DNA of 64,000 nucleotides, taken from NCBI GenBank assembly GCA_020638655.1, contig JACKIC010000004.1:422610-486609 (forward strand). The letters are read 5' to 3'. A program made the translations under genes and the position numbers. This DNA is from Planctomycetota bacterium. GTDB lineage: Bacteria > Planctomycetota > UBA1135 > UBA2386. Of the stretch, positions 10,971-19,931 are shown piece by piece; the first letter of the stretch is position 1; the number at the start of each line of letters is the position of its first letter. Under the pieces are notes generated by a model. That model did not search any database and was not told the DNA's origin. It saw only the letters and a list, made by a program, of their open reading frames with translations.

Positions 10971-13124
10971 ATGAAGGTCTCACTCCCTGTGCTTTGCCTG
11001 GCTCTCTCGGGCCTCCCCGCTGCCGCGCAGCAGCTGCCATCCTCCATTCGCTCGTGGGGCATCGTCGGGTTCGATACCGAAGGCCGACAAGGTCAGGTCA
11101 CGCATCTGTGCTGCGCAAATCTGGTCACCGGAGTGTTGCGCGCAGATGGTCGGGTGTTCGTGAACGGCTCAGGGCGCTACCCCTGTGACGTTCCGTTGCC
11201 GCAGGCGGGCCTGTTCTTCACCGCGTTCGACGTCGACGCCAACTACGGCATCGGCTTGTTGAACAACGGCGACGTCGTCACTTGGGGCGGGCAGCACGGG
11301 ACCTGGCCCATACCTGTATTGCCTTCGGGTACGGCCTACGTGGATGTCAAAGCAGGTGGAGGTTTCTATCTGGCGCTGCGCTCCGATGGTACGGCAACGA
11401 CCTGGGGCATCCTGCCGTACTTCCTGCATCTCGTGCCGCTCCTGCCGCCGGGCACGCAATACGTGCGGATAGAGACTGGGCAGATTCACGCGTTGGCGTT
11501 GCGCAGCGATGGCCAGATCGCGGCGTGGGGCGCCAACACGACTGGCCAAACGCAGGTGCCTTCCCTGCCAGCGGGAATGACCTACGTGGACGTCGCCGCT
11601 GCAGAATGGCACTCGCTGGCGATCCGGTCCGATGGAATGGTGGTCGCGTGGGGCGAGAACACGGACGGGCAGTGCAACGTGCCAGCGCTGCCACCAGGAA
11701 CCAGCTATGTGAAGGTCGCCGGCGGGCAGTATCACAGCATTGCGTTGCGCTCGGACGGCGCAGTGGTCACGTGGGGAGGCAACCTGTGGGGGCAGTGCAA
11801 TGTGCCTGCGCTACCCGTCGGTGTTCCCGTCGTCGAGGTCGCTGCCGGGGACACTCACAGCGCTGTGCTGCTTGCGGATGGACGCGTCGTGACGTGGGGT
11901 GACAACAACTGGACCCAGAGTTTCCTGCCGTTTCTATCTGTGGCTCAACGGTGGGCGCAGATTGCGAGGGGCGAGTACCACACCCTTGGCTTGACCAGTT
12001 CGGGAGAGGTCCATGCCTGGGGCCGTGACCTCTATGGAGAGACGAGTGTTCCCCAGTTGCCTGTGGGCCAAGTCTATACGAGTGTCGCTGCTGCCGCCGT
12101 CACCAGTGCTGCGCTGCGATCAGATGGCGAACTTCTGATCTGGGGATCCAACTATGCGGGGCAGACATCGGTTCCGCCGCTTCCCAGTGGCGTGACCTAC
12201 ACGGGGGTTGCCCTCTCCTTGTCTCACTCCGTCGCGCTCCGTTCCGATGGCCAGGTCGTCGCCTTCGGCTCGAACAACTACGGGCAGTGCAACATCCCTC
12301 CGCTCCCTCCGGGTCTTCGCTACACGCAGGTCGAAGCCGAATACCTGAAGACCTGCCTGTTGCGCTCGGACGGGGTCATCCTCTGCTTGGGGCAGTCCAG
12401 CAGTGGGCAGCTCAACGTTCCGCAGTTGCCGCCCGGCGAACATTGGGTCGAGGTGTGCGCGAGCGACTTCCGCAACCTCGGTCGAACGAATCGCGGCCGA
12501 GTCTTGGCATGGGGCTACGACGCGAACCAGTTGCCTGCGATCCCTGCCGGCAAGACCTGCGTCGAACTCGCGGGAGGGAGCTATCACTCGACGCTTCGTC
12601 TGTCGGACGGGACGGTGATGGTCTTCGGCAACGATGACGGCCAAGAACGCATCCCGCCGCTCGTTCCCGGCACCTCGTACGTCGAGGTCTCCGGTTGCTT
12701 TCAGGACGTCTGTGCCCGCGTCGGCCCGACGAGCACCTACGTGACCACAGCCCCCGGCTGCGCAGGCACCCTGCCTGCCGCCCGCCTCGTGCCGATGGAC
12801 ACCCCGCGCATCGACGCCACGCTCGAGGTCAACGTGGTCGGCCTGCCGAACGACTTCGCGATGATGGTGTTCGGCTGGCAGGCCACGGCGCCGCAGCCGC
12901 TCGCGTCAATCGGCCTACCCGGCTGTTTCCGTCACGTCGCCATCGACGCGGCCGTGGCGATCCTCGGGCAGGACCAGTGGGCGACGTTCCGGCTGCCGAT
13001 CCCCAACTGGCCCGCGCTGGTGGGGCTGCACTTCCACAACCAGGCGGTGGTCTTCGATCCGGGCGCGAATGCGGCCGGGGCCGTGGTTTCCGAAGCTGCC
13101 GAAGGCGTGATCGGGCACTGGTGA
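10971..13124 (+). CDS. Secreted RCC1-like repeat protein
   Basis: 717 residues. The signal peptide is MKVSLPVLCLALSGLPAAAQ; the ATG at 10971 was chosen because the upstream frame runs over the GT2 gene. About 13 repeats of a ~45-50 residue unit follow (ALRSDGQIAAWGANTTGQ ... VPxLPxG ... YxxVAAG), the RCC1/BLIP-II seven-bladed propeller motif, enough for about two propellers. The last ~120 residues switch to the tail domain seen in other secreted proteins here (VNVVGLPNDFAMMVFGW ... RLPIPNWPALVGLHFHNQ). Codon use in the repeat part has many more A/T third positions than the neighbours, while the tail returns to GC-rich codons. This suggests a domain acquired or amplified independently. Probably a surface or secreted binding protein; ligand unknown. 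Confidence 0.85.
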   Translation: MKVSLPVLCLALSGLPAAAQQLPSSIRSWGIVGFDTEGRQGQVTHLCCANLVTGVLRADGRVFVNGSGRYPCDVPLPQAGLFFTAFDVDANYGIGLLNNGDVVTWGGQHGTWPIPVLPSGTAYVDVKAGGGFYLALRSDGTATTWGILPYFLHLVPLLPPGTQYVRIETGQIHALALRSDGQIAAWGANTTGQTQVPSLPAGMTYVDVAAAEWHSLAIRSDGMVVAWGENTDGQCNVPALPPGTSYVKVAGGQYHSIALRSDGAVVTWGGNLWGQCNVPALPVGVPVVEVAAGDTHSAVLLADGRVVTWGDNNWTQSFLPFLSVAQRWAQIARGEYHTLGLTSSGEVHAWGRDLYGETSVPQLPVGQVYTSVAAAAVTSAALRSDGELLIWGSNYAGQTSVPPLPSGVTYTGVALSLSHSVALRSDGQVVAFGSNNYGQCNIPPLPPGLRYTQVEAEYLKTCLLRSDGVILCLGQSSSGQLNVPQLPPGEHWVEVCASDFRNLGRTNRGRVLAWGYDANQLPAIPAGKTCVELAGGSYHSTLRLSDGTVMVFGNDDGQERIPPLVPGTSYVEVSGCFQDVCARVGPTSTYVTTAPGCAGTLPAARLVPMDTPRIDATLEVNVVGLPNDFAMMVFGWQATAPQPLASIGLPGCFRHVAIDAAVAILGQDQWATFRLPIPNWPALVGLHFHNQAVVFDPGANAAGAVVSEAAEGVIGHW

Positions 13125-13133
13125 AGAGCAGCC

Positions 13134-13230
13134 GGCGCGACGGGGTCACGGGATCTGGGCGATCGCGAAGTACCGCTTCGTTGGCTCAACTCCTACGCAC
13201 TATGGCACGAGCCGCATGACGTTGGCGTGA
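13134..13230 (+). pseudogene. Remnant of a second GT2 gene 3' end
   Basis: The bases at 13134-13187 align with the last ~56 nt of the GT2 gene (10820-10875). There are about ten mismatches, mostly at third codon positions, plus a 1-nt deletion after the Thr codon. Read across the deletion they encode RDGVT, then IWAIAKYRFVG, against RDGVAAIWAIVKYRFVG in the intact gene. The original stop is lost and the frame runs to a TGA near 13230. The intact gene and this relic bracket the compositionally odd RCC1-repeat gene. Confidence 0.7.
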
Positions 13231-13286
13231 CGTAGGGTGTGGCGGTCGCCCTTCCCCCGGGCGCCAGTCTCTCGCCTGGAGGTTTC

Positions 13287-15617
13287 ATGCCCTCTCGTTC
13301 TGTGCCGTCCCCGCGCGGGGTCTCGAATCCGCTGTCGTTGGCCGCCGCAGTGCTCGCACTGACCGCGCCCCTCCTCGCGCAAGGCCCGCCGCGCCTGCTG
13401 GGCTGGAACGACCTCGGCATGCACTGCATGGACGGCGACATGTCGATCTTCTCGATCCTGCCGCCGTACAACACCTTCCACGCCCAGTTGCTGCGCAACG
13501 GGCAACTGGTCAACGGCGCGGGCTACACGGTCACCTACGAAGCCGTCGCCGATCCGAGCGGCTCGATCAACAAGACCTCGATCGGCAAGACCGACTTCTG
13601 GCAGCACGTGCAGGCGCTGTTCGGCGTGTCGCCGCCGCCCGATCAGGGCCTCACCGGCTTCCGCATGCCGGGCCTGGCGAACACGCCGCAGAACATGCCG
13701 TTCCACAGCGGCCTGTCGGACTACGTCGCCGAGGGCGTGCCGGTCACGCCCTACGACGACAACGGCGCGATGAAGCCCTACCCGCTGATGCGCCTCGTCG
13801 CGCGCAACAGCAGCGGCCAGCAGATCGCATCGACCGACATCGTCGTGCCGGTCTCGGCCGAGATGGCCTGCGTGCAGTGCCACGGCTCGGGCGGCAACCC
13901 CGCGGCGCGGCCGACCAACGGTTGGGCCTACGCGGCGCCCGCGGTCGACGACCGCATCAACATCCTGCAACTGCACGACGACCGGCACGGCGGTGACCCC
14001 GTCTACACGGCAGCGCTCGCCGCGGTCGGTTACTCGGCGCTCGGCCTGCGCGACACCGCGGTCAACCAGAACCACTCGGTGCTGTGCGCCAACTGCCACG
14101 GCAGCGCGGCGCTCGGCGCGGCGGGTCAGCCCGGCGTGTCGGCGATGACCAGCGCGATGCACACGCTGCACGGCAACGCGCGCCTGCCCGACGGCCGGCG
14201 GCTCGACGACGTGCAGACACGCGCGTCGTGCTACACGTGCCACCCGGGCGCCGCGACGCGCTGCCTGCGCGGGGCGATGGGCAAGGCGATCGGTGCCGAC
14301 GGCGAGGCGATGATGTCGTGTCAGGACTGCCACGGCAGCATGAGCGAGGTCGGTGCGACGACCCGCCAGGGCTGGCTCGAAGAGCCGACCTGCCAGAGCT
14401 GTCACACCGGCGACGCGGTCGTCAACGCGGGCGCGATCCGCTTCACCAACGTGTTCGACGTGCCGGGGCACCCGCGCACGACCAACAACCAGCTGTTCGC
14501 GACGACGCCCGATGCGCCCGCCGCGGGCCTGTCGCTGTATCGCTTCTCGACGGGACACGGCGACCTCGAGTGCTCGGCGTGCCACGGCTCGCCGCACGCG
14601 GTCTGGCCGTCGTCGGAGAACAACGACAACCTGCAGTCGATCGCCGCGCAGGGCCACCTGGGCACGATCGTCGAGTGCGGCACCTGCCACTCGGGCCTGC
14701 AGGACAACGAATACCAGGGGCCGCACGGCATGCACCCGACCGGCGCGACCTGGGTGCACAACCACCAGGACATCGCCGAGAACCAGGGCACCGCGAGCTG
14801 CCGCGGTTGCCACGGCACCAACTACCGCGGCACGCCGCTGTCGCGCTCGCACGACGACCGCACGTTGAGCACGCAGTTCGGCACCAAGAACTTCTGGCGC
14901 GGCTACGAAGTGGGTTGCTACGACTGCCACAACGGGCCCAACAGCGACAACCCGTCGCAGAACACGCCGCCGACCGTCGCGAGCAGCACGCAGACGACGC
15001 CGACCGACGTGCCGCTGACGATGACGCTGACCGCGACCGACCCCAACCCCGACACGCTGACGCTGCGCATCGTCTCGCAGCCCAAGCACGGCGCGGTGGC
15101 GTTCGACGGCACCACCGCGGTCTACCGCGCGTGGGACGACTACGTCGGTCCCGACTCGTTCACCTACGCGGCGGCCGACGGCCGCAGCAACAGCAACCTC
15201 GGCACCGTGCAGATCACGGTCGGGCCGCGCGCGTGCGCCGGGTCGTGGACGACGTTCGGCTACGGCTGCCCGTTGCCCGACGGCAGCGTGCCGTCGCTGC
15301 GGCTGGACGGCTGCCCGGTCGGTGGCCAGCAGGTCGACGTCGTGCTCGAGAACGGGCCGAGCACGGGCTTCGGTGTGCTCGCGGTCGGCTTCGGCCGCGG
15401 TTTCGGTGAGTTCGGCAACGACGGCTGCACGCTGCGCGTCGGCCTCGTGATCGGCACCACCCCGCTGCTCTCGCTGAGCGGCGGCAGCGCGACGCACCAG
15501 ATCACCGTGCCGGCCAACTTCGGCGCGTTCGACGCGACGATCCAGGGCTTCTGCCTGGACGCCGCCGCGCCGCGCGGCTTCGTGGCCACGCCGGGTCTCG
15601 AGGTGCTGTTCCGCTGA
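13287..15617 (+). CDS. Secreted nine-haem c-type cytochrome with cadherin-like and tail domains
   Basis: About 776 residues. The start at 13287 has a good ribosome site (GGAGG at 13278-13282). The signal peptide ends near LTAPLLAQG. A front module with GWNDLGMHCMDGDMSIFSIL resembles the N-terminus of multihaem proteins known from metal- and sulfur-cycling bacteria. Nine CXXCH haem-attachment motifs follow between about residues 195 and 548: CVQCH, CANCH, CYTCH, CQDCH, CQSCH, CSACH, CGTCH, CRGCH, CYDCH. Next is a cadherin/Ig-like repeat (TLTATDPNPDTLTLRIVSQP ... GPDSFTYAAADG) and finally a ~125-residue tail like those of neighbouring secreted proteins. Inferred: extracytoplasmic electron transfer or a redox enzyme, anchored or exported by its tail. 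The partner and acceptor are not evident. Confidence 0.87.
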   Translation: MPSRSVPSPRGVSNPLSLAAAVLALTAPLLAQGPPRLLGWNDLGMHCMDGDMSIFSILPPYNTFHAQLLRNGQLVNGAGYTVTYEAVADPSGSINKTSIGKTDFWQHVQALFGVSPPPDQGLTGFRMPGLANTPQNMPFHSGLSDYVAEGVPVTPYDDNGAMKPYPLMRLVARNSSGQQIASTDIVVPVSAEMACVQCHGSGGNPAARPTNGWAYAAPAVDDRINILQLHDDRHGGDPVYTAALAAVGYSALGLRDTAVNQNHSVLCANCHGSAALGAAGQPGVSAMTSAMHTLHGNARLPDGRRLDDVQTRASCYTCHPGAATRCLRGAMGKAIGADGEAMMSCQDCHGSMSEVGATTRQGWLEEPTCQSCHTGDAVVNAGAIRFTNVFDVPGHPRTTNNQLFATTPDAPAAGLSLYRFSTGHGDLECSACHGSPHAVWPSSENNDNLQSIAAQGHLGTIVECGTCHSGLQDNEYQGPHGMHPTGATWVHNHQDIAENQGTASCRGCHGTNYRGTPLSRSHDDRTLSTQFGTKNFWRGYEVGCYDCHNGPNSDNPSQNTPPTVASSTQTTPTDVPLTMTLTATDPNPDTLTLRIVSQPKHGAVAFDGTTAVYRAWDDYVGPDSFTYAAADGRSNSNLGTVQITVGPRACAGSWTTFGYGCPLPDGSVPSLRLDGCPVGGQQVDVVLENGPSTGFGVLAVGFGRGFGEFGNDGCTLRVGLVIGTTPLLSLSGGSATHQITVPANFGAFDATIQGFCLDAAAPRGFVATPGLEVLFR

Positions 15618-15625
15618 TTCGGGTC

Positions 15626-15651
15626 GCGCGCCGCCGGCATCGGCGGCGCGC
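15626..15651. terminator. Bidirectional hairpin between convergent genes
   Basis: A perfect 11-bp GC stem, GCGCGCCGCCG (15626-15636) / CGGCGGCGCGC (15641-15651), with the 4-nt loop GCAT. It sits in the 40-nt gap between the convergent cytochrome and outer-membrane protein genes. There is no T-tract, so termination is inferred from stem strength and position. Confidence 0.5.
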
Positions 15652-15657
15652 CGCGCT

Positions 15658-16407
15658 CTAGAACACCGCGCCGACGGTCAACATCACGCCCGTGAAGGTG
15701 CTGTCGTAGGCGAGCACCGACAGGCCGCCCTTGGTGTCGCTCTCGGACATGCTGTGGCCGCGGGCGACGAACGACAGCCCGAGTTCGATCGCGTCGATGC
15801 GCACGCGCGTGCCGAGCTCGGCGCCGTAGAACACGGTGGTCGAGTCGTAGTCGTTGGCGAGCGCGTCGCTGTCGATGCGCGTCAGGCCTGCGCCGAGGCT
15901 CAGGCCGCCGGTCAGCGACCAGCTCACGCGTTCGCCGCGCGACAAGAACACCTCCGGGGCGATCTCCGTCAGCAGCGCGACCGAGGCGAAGTCGGTGTCC
16001 TGGTCGGTCACCTGGTCCTCGAGGTGGTGGTTGTGCAGCAGGAGGCCGCCGCGCAGCGGCATCGCGAAGTCCTCGTCGCCGAGCCGGTACGACAGGTGCG
16101 CGAACAGCGACGCGGTCGAACCCTCGGTCGAGTTGAAGCCGGCGTCGTTGAACAGGTCGTCCTTGCTGGTCCAGGCCTCGTAGCGCACGCCGCCGCCGAG
16201 ACCGGACTTGCCGAACGCCTCGAAGCCCAGGCGGAACGCTCCCGCGCTGGTGTCGCCGTCGAGGTTGGAGCCGTCGGTGTCGTGGTCGAGCGTGCCGGCG
16301 CCGAGGCCGAGTTCGATGCGCACCTTCGGCAGCGTCTGGGGTTCGTTCTGGGCCAGGAGCGGGCCGGCGAGGGCCGAGAGGGTCGCGAGGATGTGCAGCG
16401 TGTTCAT
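15658..16407 (-). CDS. Outer-membrane beta-barrel-like protein
   Basis: 249 residues. The signal peptide is MNTLHILATLSALAGPLLAQ. The mature part alternates hydrophobic and polar residues in strand-length blocks (RIELGLGAGTLDHD, GAFRLGFEAFGKSGLGGGVR, GLSLGAGLTRI, YGAELGTRVRIDAIELGLSF) and ends in Phe after GVMLTVGAV, a typical barrel-assembly signal. No enzymatic motif is seen, and size and pattern fit an 8-10 strand barrel. Its start codon lies 1 nt after the stop of the nucleotide-sugar dehydrogenase, so the two share a transcript, perhaps linking surface polysaccharide and envelope functions. Confidence 0.7.
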   Translation of the reverse strand: MNTLHILATLSALAGPLLAQNEPQTLPKVRIELGLGAGTLDHDTDGSNLDGDTSAGAFRLGFEAFGKSGLGGGVRYEAWTSKDDLFNDAGFNSTEGSTASLFAHLSYRLGDEDFAMPLRGGLLLHNHHLEDQVTDQDTDFASVALLTEIAPEVFLSRGERVSWSLTGGLSLGAGLTRIDSDALANDYDSTTVFYGAELGTRVRIDAIELGLSFVARGHSMSESDTKGGLSVLAYDSTFTGVMLTVGAVF

Positions 16408-16408
16408 G

Positions 16409-17746
16409 TCAGGCCTGCAGATAGTGCCCCGGGATCGGCAGCAGCTGGCCCAGGGCGTTGCGAGAGTCGACCACGAGGCGGGCGTGGTTGGCCACGAGCT
16501 GCCAGTCGATCGCCTTGTGGTTGGTGACGATCAGCACGCAGTCGGCGTCGCGCAGGGCCTCCTGCGTGAGCTCGACCGAGTGCATGTGGTATTCGCGGTA
16601 CTTGCGCATGCCGGCGAACAGCGGCACGTGCGGGTCGTGGTAGCTGACGTCGGCGCCGTGCTCGAACAGCAGCTTGATGATCTCGGCGGCCGGGGTCTCG
16701 CGCACGTCGTCGACGTCGGGCTTGTAGGCGAGGCCGAGCACCAACACCTTGCTGCCGCGCAGCGGCTTGCCGAGCTCGTTGAGGCCGTCGATCGTGCGCT
16801 CGATCACGTAGTGCGGCATCGCGTTGTTGATCTGCCCGGCGAGCTCGATGAAGCGCGTGTGGTGGCCGAACTCCTTGGCCTTCCAGGTGAGGTAGAACGG
16901 ATCGATCGGGATGCAGTGCCCGCCGAGCCCGGGCCCGGGATAGAAGGCCTGGAAGCCGAACGGCTTGGTCGCGGCTGCGTCGACGACCTTCCAGATGTCG
17001 ATGCCCATCGCCGCGAGCACCGGCTTGAGTTCGTTGACGAGCGCGATGTTGACGCAGCGGTAGATGTTCTCGAGCAGCTTGGCCGCCTCGGCGATCTCGG
17101 CGTTGTCGACGGGCACGACCTTCTGGATCGCCGCCGCGTAGAGCTGCGCCGCGAGGCTGCCGCTGGTCTCGTCGATGCCGCCGACCAGCTTGGGGATCGT
17201 CTGCGTGTCGTGGTCCTTGCGGCCCGGGTCCTCGCGCTCGGGGCTGAACGCGACGAAGTAGTCGACACCGGCCTCGAGCCCGCTCTTCGCCAGGATCGGC
17301 AGGCAGTCGCCGCGCGTCGTGCCCGGATAGGTGGTCGACTCGAGCGAGATCAGCTGCCCCTTGCGCAACACCTCGGCGACCATCTCGGTCGACCGGACGA
17401 TGTAGCTCATGTCGGGCTCGCCGTGGCGGCCCAGTGGCGTCGGCACGCACAGGATGATCGCGTCGGCGCGCGCCAGATCGGCGGAGTCGCTGGTCGCCGT
17501 GAACTTCTCGGAGCGCGCGAGCTCCTGCACGAAGTCCTCGCCGAGGTGCTTCAGGTACGACTCGCCGCGCTGCAGCATCTCGATCTTCTGCGGGTCGATG
17601 TCGAAGCCGATGACCGGGAAGCCGGCCTTGAAGAACGCGCGCAGCAGCGGCAGACCGACGTAGCCGAGCCCGATCACGCCGACGACGGCGTCGCGGCTGT
17701 CGATGCGGGCGCGGAGGGTGGCGGCGGGGGAGGAGGCTCGAGTCAT
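16409..17746 (-). CDS. UDP-sugar (UDP-GlcNAc-type) 6-dehydrogenase
   Basis: 445 residues. Rossmann motif VIGLGYVGLPLLRAFFKAG at about 23-41, NAD-contacting GFDIDPQKIEML, and the UDPG/MGDH signatures CVPTPLG, ESTTYPGTT and FSPEREDPG. The catalytic Cys lies in GLGGHCIPIDPFY at about residue 275, and the C-terminal domain has VLVLGLAYKPDVDDVRETPA. This is the WbpA/WecC/TviB branch that oxidises C6 of a UDP-sugar twice with NAD+ to the uronic acid, for polysaccharide or glycan synthesis. Its length matches the family. It fits the glycosyltransferase genes at 8.7-10.9 kb, although it lies on the opposite strand. Confidence 0.92.
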   Translation of the reverse strand: MTRASSPAATLRARIDSRDAVVGVIGLGYVGLPLLRAFFKAGFPVIGFDIDPQKIEMLQRGESYLKHLGEDFVQELARSEKFTATSDSADLARADAIILCVPTPLGRHGEPDMSYIVRSTEMVAEVLRKGQLISLESTTYPGTTRGDCLPILAKSGLEAGVDYFVAFSPEREDPGRKDHDTQTIPKLVGGIDETSGSLAAQLYAAAIQKVVPVDNAEIAEAAKLLENIYRCVNIALVNELKPVLAAMGIDIWKVVDAAATKPFGFQAFYPGPGLGGHCIPIDPFYLTWKAKEFGHHTRFIELAGQINNAMPHYVIERTIDGLNELGKPLRGSKVLVLGLAYKPDVDDVRETPAAEIIKLLFEHGADVSYHDPHVPLFAGMRKYREYHMHSVELTQEALRDADCVLIVTNHKAIDWQLVANHARLVVDSRNALGQLLPIPGHYLQA

Positions 17747-17807
17747 GGGGGAAGCGATAGGCGTAGCCGAGCGGGAGGCGCGGGGCCAGCGCAGTGGGGC
17801 GGATGGG

Positions 17808-19895
17808 TCACTTATCGGCCCAGGCGCGCAACTTCGTGAGATCGGGCAGCTTGGGGATGATCCAGAGTTCGTCGTGGAAGGTGACGACGATGTGCGCCGC
17901 GGCGAGTTGGGTGGCCAGGGCGTAGCGGAATTCGGCGTTTCGGTTCACGCCGGAGCCGGGCGCAGGGATCCGGAACAGGGCGCCTTCGAGCGCCTGCAGG
18001 GCGCGCAGGCTGGCGCGGTGGGCTCCCTCGCTGTCGCGCTTCTTCGCGCAGATCGAGGCCAGCGCCGTGGCCAGGGTCACCCGTGCGCACGCGTACGGCT
18101 CGCTCTGCAGGGCCTCATCGATCGCCTGCCGGAGGTCTGGATCGTCAGGGCTCATCTGGCCGAGCAGGGCCAGGAAGGGGGCCGGGGATCGCTGCCGCGT
18201 GGGGCTGCCGTCGCGCTGGCAGAAGATGCGCCAACCCGCTCCGTCGGGCACCTGCCCTGCGGCGGCCGCCATGACCCACAGGGCGTGCTCGGTGCGCGCG
18301 TGGCCTGGTTCACCCGGTTGTTTGCGCGCCGCCACGAACTTCGCCCGTGCCTGCCGCCCCAGGGTCCTGATCCGATCGGGAGCGGTCGCCTGCACGGCCT
18401 GCATCCACAGGGCGACTCCCTGCAGGTAGGCACCATCTCGAGGATCCGCGCCTGCTGCCAGCGCGTCGGCGATCGCGGCTTCGAGCGCGTCCGAGAGGAT
18501 CGTGGAGTCGTCGGTGGCCGCGAACGAGAGCAGCGCCGCGGCGCGCTCGAGTTGTAGCCCGGCGAGACCGCGCAGCGGTTCGGGCAGCGGCGCCAGCAGC
18601 GCCTTTCGCGCCGCGGCGCGATCTCGCGACCCGCTCGCCGCGGCGAACACCAACCGCGCGAACTGCGGCACGTCCGGCTGCTGATCGCGCAGCACCAACG
18701 CCTCGGGCAGCAAGTCGCGCATCGCGCTCTCGGCCCAGGGTTCGCTGAACGCGAGGTTGTCGCGCAGCCAGCGGAAGAACGAGGCTTCGATCGAGTCGTC
18801 GTCGGCGATCGCCTTGTCGTAGTCCTGCAACTGACGGGAGACGACGGCCTTGACGTCCGCATCGATCTCCTTGTCCGCGAGGATCGGCGAGAGGCGCAGG
18901 ACGAACATCAGCGTTGCGTAGAGCGCATCCTTGCCGGGCAGCGTCTTGGCGCGGTCGAGCAGGGCCAGCGCCTGCTGCGGCTGGCCGCGGCGCCACACCT
19001 CGCTGGCGGCGACCGCGAACGGCAGCGCATCGGCGGCACCCGCGTCGATCCACTGTCTGGCGTGCGCGAGCGCGGCCTCGGGGTCGATCAGCTGCAGCCG
19101 GCGCAGCCGCTGCCGCGCGGCGCCCTCCTCGCCGGCAGGCGGCTCAGGTATCGCCGCCAGGCGGCGCAGCCGATTGCCGAATTGCAGAGCCGCTTCCTGA
19201 TCGTGGGCATCGATGCGATCCCGATGTGTCTGCCACCACTGCTGGGCGTTCGCGAGCGCGCGCTGCGCCCGTTCGGGCTGCGCGCGGCGCAACCACTCCT
19301 CTGCCAGCCTCAGGTGTTGGGTTGCCCCCGCATCGGGTCCGAGTCGGTCGATCAGACGCTCGAGGTCGTCGTCCGAGAGCGCCGTGCGCGTTTCGCGCCA
19401 GTGCAGCGCCTCTGTGGCTGCCTCGAGGCTGTCCCCATGCTGCTGCAGCAGCTTTGCCAGCAGCGCGAGCCGTCTCGTCTGTGCGGGTTCGTCATTGATC
19501 GCGGCGTCGGTCTCCCGTGACCTCAGAGTCTGCAGCACGTTCTCCCGGTGCCAGAGCTGGGCGCAGCGATCGCAGGAGAGGATCTCGTCGACGAGCGCCG
19601 CGGGGGGTCGGGGCTCGTCGTCGCTGCGGGCGAGGATCGCGACCGCCGCGAGGATCCAGGCGTTGGATTCGGGCTCGGCGCGCTCGAGCGCCAGCCGCAG
19701 GCTGGCGGGCGTCGCGTCGCCGAATGCTTCGGCGGCGGCTTCTCGGTAGTTCGCGGGGATCTTCGCGTAGACCTCGGGACAGTCACCAGGATCGATGCTC
19801 TTACCGAGGGCAGGCAGGTCGAGCGGCGCCTGCGCCAGCAGCGTCGCGTGCAGCAGGAGGGCGGCGATCCAGGCGGGAGAACGCATGCGCGACAT
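17808..19895 (-). CDS. Secreted helical-repeat (TPR-like) protein
   Basis: 695 residues if started at 19895. A second ATG at 19886 gives MRSPAWIAALLLHATLLAQA, a clean signal peptide, and may be the true start because a TAGGAT hexamer overlaps the first ATG. The mature protein is almost all alpha-helical, Ala/Leu/Arg-rich, with degenerate TPR-like helices (LRLAEEWLRRAQPERAQRAL; ALAHARQWIDAGAADALP; PQQALALLDRAKTLPG). No catalytic motif is visible. It is divergent from the small membrane protein gene at 19932. Probably a periplasmic scaffold; function unknown. Confidence 0.7.
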   Translation of the reverse strand: MSRMRSPAWIAALLLHATLLAQAPLDLPALGKSIDPGDCPEVYAKIPANYREAAAEAFGDATPASLRLALERAEPESNAWILAAVAILARSDDEPRPPAALVDEILSCDRCAQLWHRENVLQTLRSRETDAAINDEPAQTRRLALLAKLLQQHGDSLEAATEALHWRETRTALSDDDLERLIDRLGPDAGATQHLRLAEEWLRRAQPERAQRALANAQQWWQTHRDRIDAHDQEAALQFGNRLRRLAAIPEPPAGEEGAARQRLRRLQLIDPEAALAHARQWIDAGAADALPFAVAASEVWRRGQPQQALALLDRAKTLPGKDALYATLMFVLRLSPILADKEIDADVKAVVSRQLQDYDKAIADDDSIEASFFRWLRDNLAFSEPWAESAMRDLLPEALVLRDQQPDVPQFARLVFAAASGSRDRAAARKALLAPLPEPLRGLAGLQLERAAALLSFAATDDSTILSDALEAAIADALAAGADPRDGAYLQGVALWMQAVQATAPDRIRTLGRQARAKFVAARKQPGEPGHARTEHALWVMAAAAGQVPDGAGWRIFCQRDGSPTRQRSPAPFLALLGQMSPDDPDLRQAIDEALQSEPYACARVTLATALASICAKKRDSEGAHRASLRALQALEGALFRIPAPGSGVNRNAEFRYALATQLAAAHIVVTFHDELWIIPKLPDLTKLRAWADK

Positions 19896-19917
19896 CCTAT
19901 CGCCGAGGGCCTAGAGT
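19889..19917 (+). promoter_or_regulatory. Candidate sigma-70-type promoter
   Basis: GCGACA (19889-19894, sharing GACA with the -35 consensus) and TAGAGT (19912-19917) are separated by exactly 17 nt. The -10 hexamer lies 14 nt before the GTG of the membrane protein gene, implying a very short leader. Confidence 0.4.
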
Positions 19918-19931
19918 CCGCGCGCACAGCC

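Noticed and set aside
13200..15497. 765-codon antisense frame over the multihaem cytochrome
   Set aside because: The sense strand carries nine CXXCH motifs and a signal peptide; the antisense product is repetitive Arg/Val/His sequence.
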